Of a stretch of DNA of 31,555 nucleotides, positions 23,459 through 31,537 are shown one piece after another. The position numbers were made by a program, and so were the translations under genes. The notes beneath the pieces are model-generated. The model ran no database searches, was not told the origin of the DNA, and saw only the letters and a program-made list of their open reading frames with translations. Location of the stretch: assembly GCA_964531265.1 (NCBI GenBank), contig CAZHDW010000021.1:1-31555 (forward strand). Direction: 5' to 3'. This DNA is from Hominenteromicrobium sp964531265. GTDB taxonomy: Bacteria; Bacillota; Clostridia; Oscillospirales; Acutalibacteraceae. Each line of letters opens with the position of its first letter. Positions within the stretch are counted from its first letter, which is position 1.

Positions 23459-26400
23459 TCAGCCAAAAAGCCAGCCAAACAGCTTCTTGACAATCTTTTT
23501 AACGGTTTCGACAACTTCCTTGATTTCTTCATCAGAGTTGTCAACCTCGGGCTCCGTTACCTCGGGTTCCGTCTCCTCGGGAATGGTGGTCTCAGGGACG
23601 TCTTCCTCAACATAGGAATCATTGCGCAGGCTCATCAGAGCGATACCGGCACTCTCAGCATCCATGCTCAGCAGGCTGATACCGGATTCAGTTGCGGGGG
23701 CAGAAGTATGAGTGACCTTGATGTTGGTCAGGGACAGGATTCCGCCGCTGACATTCTTGATAGTCACAGTACCGGCCTTTGCGTACTTCAGAATACTGTA
23801 GTACATATCTGTAGCGGTGCTGACGGTGTAGCTGTCGCCGTTGATCTCATAGGTGACAGGATCACCGTTGGCCATCTTGATGCCCAACTGGATGTCGGCA
23901 ACATTCTCAGGTACATTGACATTGAAGGCAATAGCCTGATTGGTTGCCAAATACAGCTCATTGTTGGGGCCGTAGCTTACGTAGTCGGCAATGGAAGTAA
24001 CTGCATCGTTGCAATCGATGAAGATCGCACCGGACAGGTTGCTGCCACTGACAGTCACAGTACCATCCGTATTCTCAGTAACAGTGTAGTTGGAAGCTGC
24101 AATAATGTTGTTTCTCAGCTCGGTGTAAACAGGATAACCCTCGCCGTCAGCGATATAAGCATCCTCGATTACATCATCGATTTCGCTGCCGGTTGCGCCA
24201 TCGTCGCCGTCATCGCCGTAAACAGTGCCTGCGGGATCATAAATGCGGATTGCATCCAGATACAGGTCATAACCATCAGCAGAAGTGTGATCCATAGTTG
24301 TGTTATAGGTTGCAGTAATGGTTACATCGTACTTGCCGTACTCCAGATCAGAAATCTTGACCACGGGTACTTGGTAAATGGACTCGGGATCATTGATAGC
24401 ACCAGTGGTAGTGCCGTCAGCGTTCATACCATAGTAGGTATCCACCAGAGTATTTCTGACGCGGGTACCATTCTTGTAGACCTGCACCACAATCGTGCCG
24501 GTGGCATTGGAAGTGAGGGAGATCACATCAAAGCCGGTACCGTAGAAACTAAAGCTTGCGGTAGCATAGGAACTGGAATCCACATGGACTCTTGCAGCAC
24601 TGTCAAGAGAATGCTCGGACATCTGAGCATAGGCTCCGTCATAGCCGTAAATGTTATTTGCATCGATGTAGGACAGGCTGTAGTAGCCGGGACGATCCTC
24701 TGCCTGCGTTGCATCCGCGGTTGTGCCCTGACGATACCACTGACCGGAGGTCAACTGACCATCAGCAGGTTCCACCGCAATGTCGCTCATAGCAGTACCA
24801 TTGTTGCTGCCTGCAAATGTAACAAATGTATCCTCGTAGTAGATCGTAGTTGCGGGGATAACAGTGACTGTACCGTAGTAGTAGCCAGGGTTGGGGGTGC
24901 CGGTGTACTGAACCGCATAGGCAAACTTATCGTAACCGTTCATTTCCATGCTGGCTGGAGTATAGCGGACCTTGTTACCGTTGATGGTGGCATTACCATA
25001 GGTACCATCGTAGCTCGTACCGAAGCCGGTGGCCAGAGTTTCACCGTAAGTCAGGGAATCATTGTAAGCGCCTACACCGGCCAGGGTGCCGTTGTTACCG
25101 AACATATCGTTGATCAGGACGGAGATATCCACGGGCAGGCCGTAGTCGATGACCACGGAATCAGGCACGGTGCCGATGGTCCAAACGACCGCGAAGTAGA
25201 CGGTGGTGTGGGTGTAATCGTAAGAGCCATCGCTGACGGTGGGAGCGTTGGAGTAATCCTGGGCGCCAGCGTAGCCGGTGACATAGGTGGTTGCAGGGTA
25301 ACTGCCCGCAATCGTCCAACTGCTGCTGCCATCGCCGGAGGCAACGTTAACCGTGTAAACAGCATCTGAGTCATACAGGACATAGCCATCAGGCAGGACA
25401 TCGTCGGCAATGGTACTCAAGACAGTTTCGCCTGCGTTCAAATTGATCTGCTTGTACAGAACGGGCTGGGTAACCTTGTAAGCAGTCACAATGTTGGGGA
25501 CAACATTGCCGCTGGCGTCAACGGGCTTACCGTCGGCGTCGACCAGGTAGAAAGCGTAGCTGACATTGGCGCCGCCCCAGGGCATACTGGGAGACGGGAC
25601 GGACTGCTCAACATCGTTGCCGAGCCAGTTGGTGTAGTGCAGGGTAGCATAATTATTAGTGTTATAGCTTTCGCTGGGGAGCGCCTTACCTTCCATAGAG
25701 CCGGTTAGGTAGACGGCGTAGGACAAGGTAAACTGCTTCTCGTTGATGGTGCCGATGTTCCAGTAGAAGGTCTCACCAGGCAGGCGGTATGTAGAACCGT
25801 TTGCAAATGTTATCGTTTTGATTGATGTTGTTGTGTTATAGAAGAAGTTCTCTGCGCAAATCACGCCGTCCTTAATGATGTTGGTTTCACCAGGCAGAGC
25901 GGTGGAAGTTGCGGCGGTGTCAGAGGTGAACCTTACGGTTTCCAGAACGGTGCCGTTGCCGTAGGTCTTACCGACATCATCATTAGTAACGGTATGACCG
26001 CCAACAGTGGTGCCGACCTGCTCCTTGGTATAAACATCATAGGAGGTGACAGTGATATCGGTGCTGATATCAGTGGTGGTAGTTCCGTCGGACTTGGAAA
26101 TCGTGGGATTCATCTGCAGGTCAAAGTCAGAACCCATCTGATCCTCAAAGTAGGCATTCTGGGCTGCATAATAAATCTTGTTGCCAATATCCTTGAACTG
26201 GGCGTCCAGAGCTTCCTCAGAATAAGCGGTGGTATACAAGGGATTACCATTGGCGTCGGTGGAGGCAACACTCTTCATGACTGTCTCAATGGCAGGTGTA
26301 TCGACGTTGCCGTCGGCGAACAGGCTCAGGCCGATGGCGTAAACCGTCGCGCCCAGACCGGGAACATAACGGAAGTACTCGCCGTATTCGGCGCTGGCGT

Positions 26401-29400
26401 CGGTTCCCAGATCGGTGCCGTTGTAGATGACGGGGTAACGGTCGCCGGTGCCCTTGACCGCTTCAGCCATCCAGTTCTGACCGTTTTCATTATAGAAGTG
26501 TCTGTGACCGGGATTTCCGCCGGCATAGTTTGCCCAGTTAGCGTCGGTCATGTTACCGGTGATCCAGTTCTCCCAGGTATCATCAGAGTATACGCCGTTG
26601 ACTGCAGCGGGTCTATTACCGTTGCCATGGAAGAAGTTCCACTGGAAGGGCGCGCCGTCGGACATGAAGATAACGATCAGTTCCCGCTCTTCCTCGCCGT
26701 TGGCTGCCTGCTTGGCAGCGCCCAGCTTGTAGATGGTCTCAAAGGCCCAGTCATAGTTTGTACCGCTGGCAGTAGCCAGCTGATTTGTAATATTGGTGAT
26801 GTTGATATCTTCGATATCCTTGAAGTCTTCCGCATTGCATTCGATGCCATCGCCATTGGTATAGACGTTACCATTGTTATCGTTGATCTTTGACTCAACA
26901 TTGGTAAAGTAGTCATCTTCGCCAATCGTATGGTTCCTGTTACCATTGAAGTCCGCGATGGCGATATCAATATCCTGATAGTTGCCATCGGCATCCTTGG
27001 TCTGGAACAGCTCCAGAAGATTGGTCAGGGCGGTCTCCAGAGCATCGATACGGCTGGTAGCGCCCGTAGTATTTCCGGGACCATTTACGTCGTATTGCAT
27101 GGAGCTGGAGGTATCCAGCATGATGACGACGTCAACGCCGCGCTTCACAGGCAGGCCGGAGGTGGACAGCTCAACACGGGCGACGCCAGTGTTCTGGAAG
27201 TCCTGGCCTTCAGCGCTCTTGGTCACATCAACGGAGCCTTCCTCGGGATAAGCAGGGAAGTTGTTGCCGGTGACATCGACCACGTTCAGGGTGTAACCCT
27301 CAACAGTCTGACCCACATATTCAACGGTCAGGCCGGTGTATGTGCCGTTCTTCTTGAGGTCATAGGTGCCCTTGAGCATGCCCACAGTGACAAGGATAGT
27401 CTCGGTGGTATTGTCATCATAGGTCACGGTCATGGTGCTACCGGTGGTGGCGCCAGTGCCGGAGCCGCGTTCAACGGAGCCGGTCATGGGGGTGACTTCG
27501 ATATTGATGATCTTCTTGGTCTGCACGGTCACGGGAATCTCAACCTTTACCGTGCCGTTCACTGCCTGGCCGTTGGCACGGGTCAGGGTAGCGGTGATGG
27601 TTGCGGTGCCGTCAGCAACGCCGGTAACAACACCGTTGCTGTCAACGGTAGCGACATTGGTATTGGAGGAGGCCCAATTGATGGTGTAACTGGTTGCCTC
27701 ATTTTCCCCAACCATGACAGCCGTCGCCATACTCTTGGTCGCTTTGGGCATCAGGCTGAGGCTGTTGGGTGCAACCGTCAAGGTAACAGAATCCGCAATG
27801 CCGTTGACGACTTTATAGAAGTACCACGCACTACCATCATTTTTGTTACCATCATCACCATATCTGCCCGCAATGGTAGCACTGACACCGCCGAAGCGGT
27901 TCAGATAGTAAGTCCTGTAAGTAGTACCATAGTAATACCCATATCCCAGGGTGAAGGACTCACCGTCATTGTTCAAAGTGATGGAGTTAATCTTATTCGA
28001 GCCAGAGAGATTAGCTTCGCCGTTACCACTACCGAGGCACAGATACGCACCAGTTGTTGCATTCTTATAACGCAGATAGGTGCCATCGTAGTACCACAGG
28101 TTGTCGTTACCTTCCGTCAGGCCGCCCTCCAGAAGCAGCGCTTTACCGCTGGTTTTTCCGGTGAGGGTCAGCACGTTGCCCTGCTTGGGAACGATCAGGT
28201 AGCCCACGCCCTTCTCAAGAGAGGTAACACGCTCGAAAGTAGTAGCAGACAGATTACCCTCAGCGCTCAACTGTTTATCCTCAGCATACTGAGCGATATC
28301 GTAAACAGAGAAGTGGTTGGTGGTGAAGGTGACCTTGCCGTCCACGATGCTGACCTTAGCAATCTGAGTACCCTGATCCAGCACCACAACGGGCTTGGAA
28401 GCATCAAATGCCGCGGTCACAGGTGCAGTAACAGTTGCTTTATTGCCCTTGGTGTAACCCTCGAGGGTGATGTCGTAGGATACATAAGCGCTGTACGTCT
28501 CCGCGTCATAGGAAGGATCCTCCACCACGGAAGCGGTGACGCCGGTGATGCCGGGTGCAGTTACAGAAATGCCGGTCTCATTGGAATCGGACAGGGTCAC
28601 ATCAGGTACCGACGCCGCCAGCGAAATGGTCTGCCCGCTGGAATAGGTATCGGTATTGACGGTCATGGTTTCAGTAGCTTTATGTTCGCTCTGGACATGG
28701 GTATTCCGTCTGCCCACGGACTTCAGATTATACTCGCCGAACTGATTGTAGCGCTTAACGAGAACCTGAGAATCCGTGATTTCAAAAACAGTCATAGTCA
28801 GATAATTCTCATTATCAATATCACGACCGCATTCGTCGGTATAGTAGCCGACAAATCCGGCGTTCATGTATGTAAAATTCAATGTCTCTTCTTTATAAAC
28901 GGTAGTGCTTTCCTGGGCGATATTGATCTTATCGCCGACAGGCAGATAAACAGCCTCGCCTCCGATATAGTTGTCCCAGCCGTGGGCATGGTTGTGACCG
29001 TACAGGAAAATAATATCCAGACCGGCAGCACCGCCCTCGTTCAGAACATCAAAGATATAGTTGGCATAAGTACCGTCACCTTTATCTTTTTGGGCTTCTA
29101 CTGGGTTGCGCATGGTGTAGTGCAGGGGCAGGTGGGAAACGACGAAGATGGGGTCGGTGTAGCCTTCGGCTACCTTTGCATCCAGATAAGCATCCAAATT
29201 AGAGGCTGTCTGCTGGATTCTGGCCTTGTTGTCGTTGTGCCACATATAGTCCTGCTCATGGATAACGAAGACGCCGTAGTCACTGGTGTCGTTTGCGCCG
29301 CTGGCAGAGAACACTCTATCTGTCACCAGGCTGTCTACATCATGGTTACCCTGTAAATAGACCTCATGGTCAATGGTGCCAAATACACCATGGACAGCTT

Positions 29401-30028
29401 TGATTAAGGCATTCTTGCCGGACTCAGAGCTATTATAATCATAGTTATTGCTGTAGTCACCGGAAAACAGGAAACCATCCACTGAGGAATAGTCCTCTTT
29501 AACTTGATTCAGGATGCCGGTAACAGTTTTCGCACCGGCACTGTCGCCGGCGTCATGCTGGAAATCGGAACCGGCAATGACGATGGTTGCATCGCCTGCG
29601 TAATCAGTGGAATCACCCTCGCCTACGGTAACTACACAGGTAGCGCTGTACTCGCCACAGGTTGCAGTAATAACAGCTTCACCCATGTAACCAAAGGTCA
29701 AGACACCGTCAGCAACAGATGCCACACCGGGTTCGGAAGAAGTCCATGTGACAGTCTTATCGGTGGCATCCTCGGGCAGCACAGTGGCTGTTAGGGTAAT
29801 GGGCAATTCACCCACACCGACCTGCAGCGTAGTCCGGTCCAGTGTGATACCGGTAACGGCAACCACTTCGGGTTCTGTTGCTTCCGTAGAAGGTTCGGTA
29901 GTCACTTCCGTTGTCACGGCAGCGACAGCTTCTCCACTTTCTACTGCAAGCGCACTGACAGGCAAGCAGCTTGTCACCAGCACGATACACAGCATCAGGG
30001 AGATAACTCTCTTCAACATTGTGTTCAT
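23459..30028 (-). CDS. Giant secreted surface protein: Ig-like, metallophosphoesterase, lectin-like, VWA and other modules
   Basis: The 2189-residue protein has a signal peptide (1-28, cut after ALA), a Big_2 Ig-like domain (about 55-135), and a calcineurin-type phosphoesterase (about 147-440) with all metal motifs: SDFQH 154-158, GD 190-191, GNHD 227-230, H299, GHNH 344-347. Then come a beta-rich part, a lectin-like part with repeated Tyr/Trp (about 595-740), a second Big_2 (about 745-835), a VWA domain (about 960-1285; DTSSS at 972-976 is the MIDAS, SDG at 1123-1125), several beta modules to about 2110, an acidic Pro/Thr/Glu linker (2141-2167) and a basic amphipathic tail ending KKIVKKLFGWLFG. 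No LPxTG, S-layer or dockerin anchor is seen. GGAGG is 8 nt before the ATG. The peptide gene follows 17 nt later. Confidence 0.9.
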   Translation of the reverse strand: MNTMLKRVISLMLCIVLVTSCLPVSALAVESGEAVAAVTTEVTTEPSTEATEPEVVAVTGITLDRTTLQVGVGELPITLTATVLPEDATDKTVTWTSSEPGVASVADGVLTFGYMGEAVITATCGEYSATCVVTVGEGDSTDYAGDATIVIAGSDFQHDAGDSAGAKTVTGILNQVKEDYSSVDGFLFSGDYSNNYDYNSSESGKNALIKAVHGVFGTIDHEVYLQGNHDVDSLVTDRVFSASGANDTSDYGVFVIHEQDYMWHNDNKARIQQTASNLDAYLDAKVAEGYTDPIFVVSHLPLHYTMRNPVEAQKDKGDGTYANYIFDVLNEGGAAGLDIIFLYGHNHAHGWDNYIGGEAVYLPVGDKINIAQESTTVYKEETLNFTYMNAGFVGYYTDECGRDIDNENYLTMTVFEITDSQVLVKRYNQFGEYNLKSVGRRNTHVQSEHKATETMTVNTDTYSSGQTISLAASVPDVTLSDSNETGISVTAPGITGVTASVVEDPSYDAETYSAYVSYDITLEGYTKGNKATVTAPVTAAFDASKPVVVLDQGTQIAKVSIVDGKVTFTTNHFSVYDIAQYAEDKQLSAEGNLSATTFERVTSLEKGVGYLIVPKQGNVLTLTGKTSGKALLLEGGLTEGNDNLWYYDGTYLRYKNATTGAYLCLGSGNGEANLSGSNKINSITLNNDGESFTLGYGYYYGTTYRTYYLNRFGGVSATIAGRYGDDGNKNDGSAWYFYKVVNGIADSVTLTVAPNSLSLMPKATKSMATAVMVGENEATSYTINWASSNTNVATVDSNGVVTGVADGTATITATLTRANGQAVNGTVKVEIPVTVQTKKIINIEVTPMTGSVERGSGTGATTGSTMTVTYDDNTTETILVTVGMLKGTYDLKKNGTYTGLTVEYVGQTVEGYTLNVVDVTGNNFPAYPEEGSVDVTKSAEGQDFQNTGVARVELSTSGLPVKRGVDVVIMLDTSSSMQYDVNGPGNTTGATSRIDALETALTNLLELFQTKDADGNYQDIDIAIADFNGNRNHTIGEDDYFTNVESKINDNNGNVYTNGDGIECNAEDFKDIEDINITNITNQLATASGTNYDWAFETIYKLGAAKQAANGEEERELIVIFMSDGAPFQWNFFHGNGNRPAAVNGVYSDDTWENWITGNMTDANWANYAGGNPGHRHFYNENGQNWMAEAVKGTGDRYPVIYNGTDLGTDASAEYGEYFRYVPGLGATVYAIGLSLFADGNVDTPAIETVMKSVASTDANGNPLYTTAYSEEALDAQFKDIGNKIYYAAQNAYFEDQMGSDFDLQMNPTISKSDGTTTTDISTDITVTSYDVYTKEQVGTTVGGHTVTNDDVGKTYGNGTVLETVRFTSDTAATSTALPGETNIIKDGVICAENFFYNTTTSIKTITFANGSTYRLPGETFYWNIGTINEKQFTLSYAVYLTGSMEGKALPSESYNTNNYATLHYTNWLGNDVEQSVPSPSMPWGGANVSYAFYLVDADGKPVDASGNVVPNIVTAYKVTQPVLYKQINLNAGETVLSTIADDVLPDGYVLYDSDAVYTVNVASGDGSSSWTIAGSYPATTYVTGYAGAQDYSNAPTVSDGSYDYTHTTVYFAVVWTIGTVPDSVVIDYGLPVDISVLINDMFGNNGTLAGVGAYNDSLTYGETLATGFGTSYDGTYGNATINGNKVRYTPASMEMNGYDKFAYAVQYTGTPNPGYYYGTVTVIPATTIYYEDTFVTFAGSNNGTAMSDIAVEPADGQLTSGQWYRQGTTADATQAEDRPGYYSLSYIDANNIYGYDGAYAQMSEHSLDSAARVHVDSSSYATASFSFYGTGFDVISLTSNATGTIVVQVYKNGTRVRNTLVDTYYGMNADGTTTGAINDPESIYQVPVVKISDLEYGKYDVTITATYNTTMDHTSADGYDLYLDAIRIYDPAGTVYGDDGDDGATGSEIDDVIEDAYIADGEGYPVYTELRNNIIAASNYTVTENTDGTVTVSGSNLSGAIFIDCNDAVTSIADYVSYGPNNELYLATNQAIAFNVNVPENVADIQLGIKMANGDPVTYEINGDSYTVSTATDMYYSILKYAKAGTVTIKNVSGGILSLTNIKVTHTSAPATESGISLLSMDAESAGIALMSLRNDSYVEEDVPETTIPEETEPEVTEPEVDNSDEEIKEVVETVKKIVKKLFGWLFG

Positions 30029-30097
30029 AAATTATGCCTCCGTTTTTTCAAACAGTTTTTTATAGTTTATATTAAGGGAATTACCCCTTATTTTTTA

Positions 30098-30291
30098 TCA
30101 GATTGCACTTACAACTGTGCTACCAATTATCGTGTCATTGATTTCTGTGCCACATTCGCAGCGACATCTCCATAAAACCGAGCCGTTACCGTCGTTTAAT
30201 GAAGTGGGCGCAATGGCTGTCAATCGGCCAAACACTTGGTTTGTAAGCTCTTTAGCCTCTCCTCACGATAGTCCCTATGTATGATATCGAC
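30098..30291 (-). pseudogene. Remnant of a phage-type FGRLT / Cys-rich small protein in the operon leader
   Basis: In the untranslated leader of the giant gene the minus strand reads LTNQVFGRLTAIAPTSLN and, after a short gap, WRCRCECG, ending at a stop at 30098. This is the N-terminal part of a small protein family seen in phages and mobile elements near HNH/AP2 proteins. The preceding codons (..HRDYREERLK) are in the next frame; one lost A in the run at about 30250 would explain this. The end that normally carries the last Cys residues is missing. Confidence 0.55.
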
Positions 30292-30308
30292 TTTCGTAGA
30301 GTACCCTA
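30292..30308 (+). repeat. Left 17-bp inverted repeat of a possible invertible segment
   Basis: TTTCGTAGAGTACCCTA, the exact reverse complement of the copy at 30566-30582. Confidence 0.85.
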
Positions 30309-30356
30309 CTCTTAGAAACGGTTGAATACTAAAAAAGGGTACAAAAATCCATATAA

Positions 30357-30385
30357 ATGATAGCATACTTGCTCGATTTTTTCAA
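30357..30385 (-). promoter_or_regulatory. Promoter driving the giant protein/peptide operon
   Basis: TTGAAA (30380-30385) and TATCAT (30357-30362) on the minus strand with a 17-bp spacer and a TG extension before the -10. It reads towards the giant gene, with a leader of about 320 nt, and lies between the two inverted repeats. Confidence 0.65.
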
Positions 30386-30400
30386 TAGGATTTGATAAAA

Positions 30401-30422
30401 AGAAGTGCACAAGAAGTGCACA
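30401..30422 (+). repeat. Tandem 11-bp direct repeat upstream of the -35
   Basis: AGAAGTGCACA occurs twice head to tail (30401-30411 and 30412-30422). Each copy holds the palindrome GTGCAC. The pair ends 15 bp before the -35 of the operon promoter and is spaced by one helical turn, as response-regulator sites often are. Confidence 0.6.
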
Positions 30423-30512
30423 CGAAATAAAGAAGCAAAAACAAGTCAGAAAATAACTTTTATTAAATTTTCTTCAAGTAAACGATTTCTATCCGCCGTC
30501 AAATAAGTGGTC

Positions 30513-30555
30513 AACACCGAAAAAACACTCTGCGGCAGAGTGCATTTCCGGTGTT
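30513..30555. terminator. Nested hairpin near the right end of the invertible segment
   Basis: Outer arms AACACCG/CGGTGTT (30513-30519 with 30549-30555) enclose a CACTCTG-CGG-CAGAGTG hairpin (30526-30542). The inner stem is followed by six T on the minus strand; the outer one by five T on the plus strand. It can act in both directions. Confidence 0.65.
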
Positions 30556-30565
30556 TTTCGTATAT

Positions 30566-30582
30566 TAGGGTACTCTACGAAA
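30566..30582 (-). repeat. Right 17-bp inverted repeat of a possible invertible segment
   Basis: The plus strand reads TAGGGTACTCTACGAAA, the exact reverse complement of 30292-30308. The two repeats enclose 257 bp that carry the operon promoter. Confidence 0.85.
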
Positions 30583-30628
30583 AAATGCTATTGCGAACGT
30601 CATCTGCATCAGCACCTATGGGTATAAG

Positions 30629-30662
30629 AAAACCCCGGAAAACCTTGATTTTCCGGGGTTTT
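30629..30662. terminator. Bidirectional terminator between the TIR operon and the promoter segment
   Basis: A perfect 14-bp stem (30629-30642 with 30649-30662) with a 6-nt loop; the arms end in A-run and T-run on the two sides. It ends the TIR operon on the minus strand and would stop plus-strand transcription if the promoter segment were flipped. Confidence 0.85.
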
Positions 30663-30830
30663 TGTTGTGTTCTGATTTGATTTTTGGGTCTCTTTATCTC
30701 TTTGAGAACTGAGATTATCGTTTTGAGAACTGGAAGTCCTTGATTTTACTGGGTTTTGTCGGCGGAGTGTTGCAAACAAGTTACAAACGCATGGCTTCTC
30801 ATTACTCCTCACCACACCTCAAATATAAAA
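30663..30830. other. Intergenic stretch without a recognised feature
   Basis: There is no plausible gene here. A 68-codon minus frame crosses the terminator and has no convincing start signal. Confidence 0.5.
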
Positions 30831-31262
30831 CTATTTTGCAAGTTCATTTAAAGCGGTTAAGATATCATCTAAATTAAATGAACTAACCCACTTTGCGCCA
30901 ATACCATATGCCTCATTTGGTGCAATATATGAACTGTCTAGTTTTACTACAACCAATCCATTTCCTTTTTCATGATTTTTAGCAATCTCATAAGCTTGCC
31001 AATTTTTATAGCCGATTTCCTCACTATCAGAATGTTTATCATTTGAATGTTTACCGATAATAGCAATCATATAATTGGCTTGACCTATTTTAGTACTCAA
31101 AACCTGTTTGATAACCGAAATTGATTCGCTCTGAATTTCACTCGGAGTACAATCATTTATAGAAAAATTAATATTATCATTTTTGTTCCATGCTTCTAAT
31201 AAATTGTAATAGATTCTATCATGTTCATAATCAAATGAACAACATACTTTTTTCTTTGCCAT
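30831..31262 (-). CDS. TIR-like (DUF1863/ThsB-like) protein
   Basis: The 143-residue protein starts MAKKKVCCSFDYEHDRIYYN, the first strand and loop of the TIR-like DUF1863 fold, and keeps the family segments NDCTPSEIQSESI (about 35-48), ANYMIAIIGKHSN (about 66-78), IGYKNWQAYEIA (about 87-98) and GLVVVKLDSSY (about 105-115). Such proteins act in antiphage systems such as Thoeris (ThsB), where they make a nucleotide signal or consume NAD+. A Glu in the NWQAYEIA helix is the likely catalytic residue (inference). AAGGAGG is 7 nt before the ATG at 31262. The membrane-protein gene ends 2 bp upstream. Confidence 0.8.
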   Translation of the reverse strand: MAKKKVCCSFDYEHDRIYYNLLEAWNKNDNINFSINDCTPSEIQSESISVIKQVLSTKIGQANYMIAIIGKHSNDKHSDSEEIGYKNWQAYEIAKNHEKGNGLVVVKLDSSYIAPNEAYGIGAKWVSSFNLDDILTALNELAK

Positions 31263-31264
31263 TT

Positions 31265-31537
31265 CTATACCTCCTTCAGTACTTTTCTCAGCGCACAAGC
31301 AATCTTATCAACAAACGGTACGTATTTTTTACAAAAAGCCGTAATCTTTGCATGAATTTCAAAGAAATAAAACCATATTATAATCAAAATTGCAATGCAC
31401 AAAACAGTATCACATACTACTGCTATGGTTATGCTATTCACGCTTTTCCATTCTTTACAAATCCGCACAATGTTAATGAACTCAAATAAGACTGGCATTA
31501 ACATCTTATAAAACAAATCTATAAAATTTAAAACCAT
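31265..31537 (-). CDS. Small membrane protein paired with the TIR-like protein
   Basis: The 90-residue protein has a strong membrane helix at about 36-60 (ITIAVVCDTVLCIAILIIIW), a weaker hydrophobic stretch at 5-24 and a basic C-terminus. I do not recognise the family. No ribosome binding site is visible before the ATG at 31537, and the frame stays open to the right edge, so the protein may be longer and partial here. It ends 2 bp before the TIR-like gene, so the two form an operon and may be effector and sensor of one defence system (inference). Confidence 0.6.
   Translation of the reverse strand: MVLNFIDLFYKMLMPVLFEFINIVRICKEWKSVNSITIAVVCDTVLCIAILIIIWFYFFEIHAKITAFCKKYVPFVDKIACALRKVLKEV

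Noticed and set aside
26930..29356. An 808-codon open frame on the plus strand
   Set aside because: It lies antisense to the giant gene, is rich in Gly, Val and Ile with no domain pattern, and has no ribosome binding site. It is a by-product of the codon use of the giant gene. The same holds for the plus frames at 23444-25369 and 25994-26893.
30292..30582. Transposable element with terminal inverted repeats
   Set aside because: The 17-bp repeats could be transposon ends, but I see no target-site duplication, and the segment carries a well-placed outward promoter. An invertible switch fits better, though this is not proven.
30609..30815. A 68-codon minus-strand frame
   Set aside because: It runs through the perfect terminator hairpin at 30629-30662, has no start signal and shows a low-complexity Ser/Asn/Thr/Gln composition.
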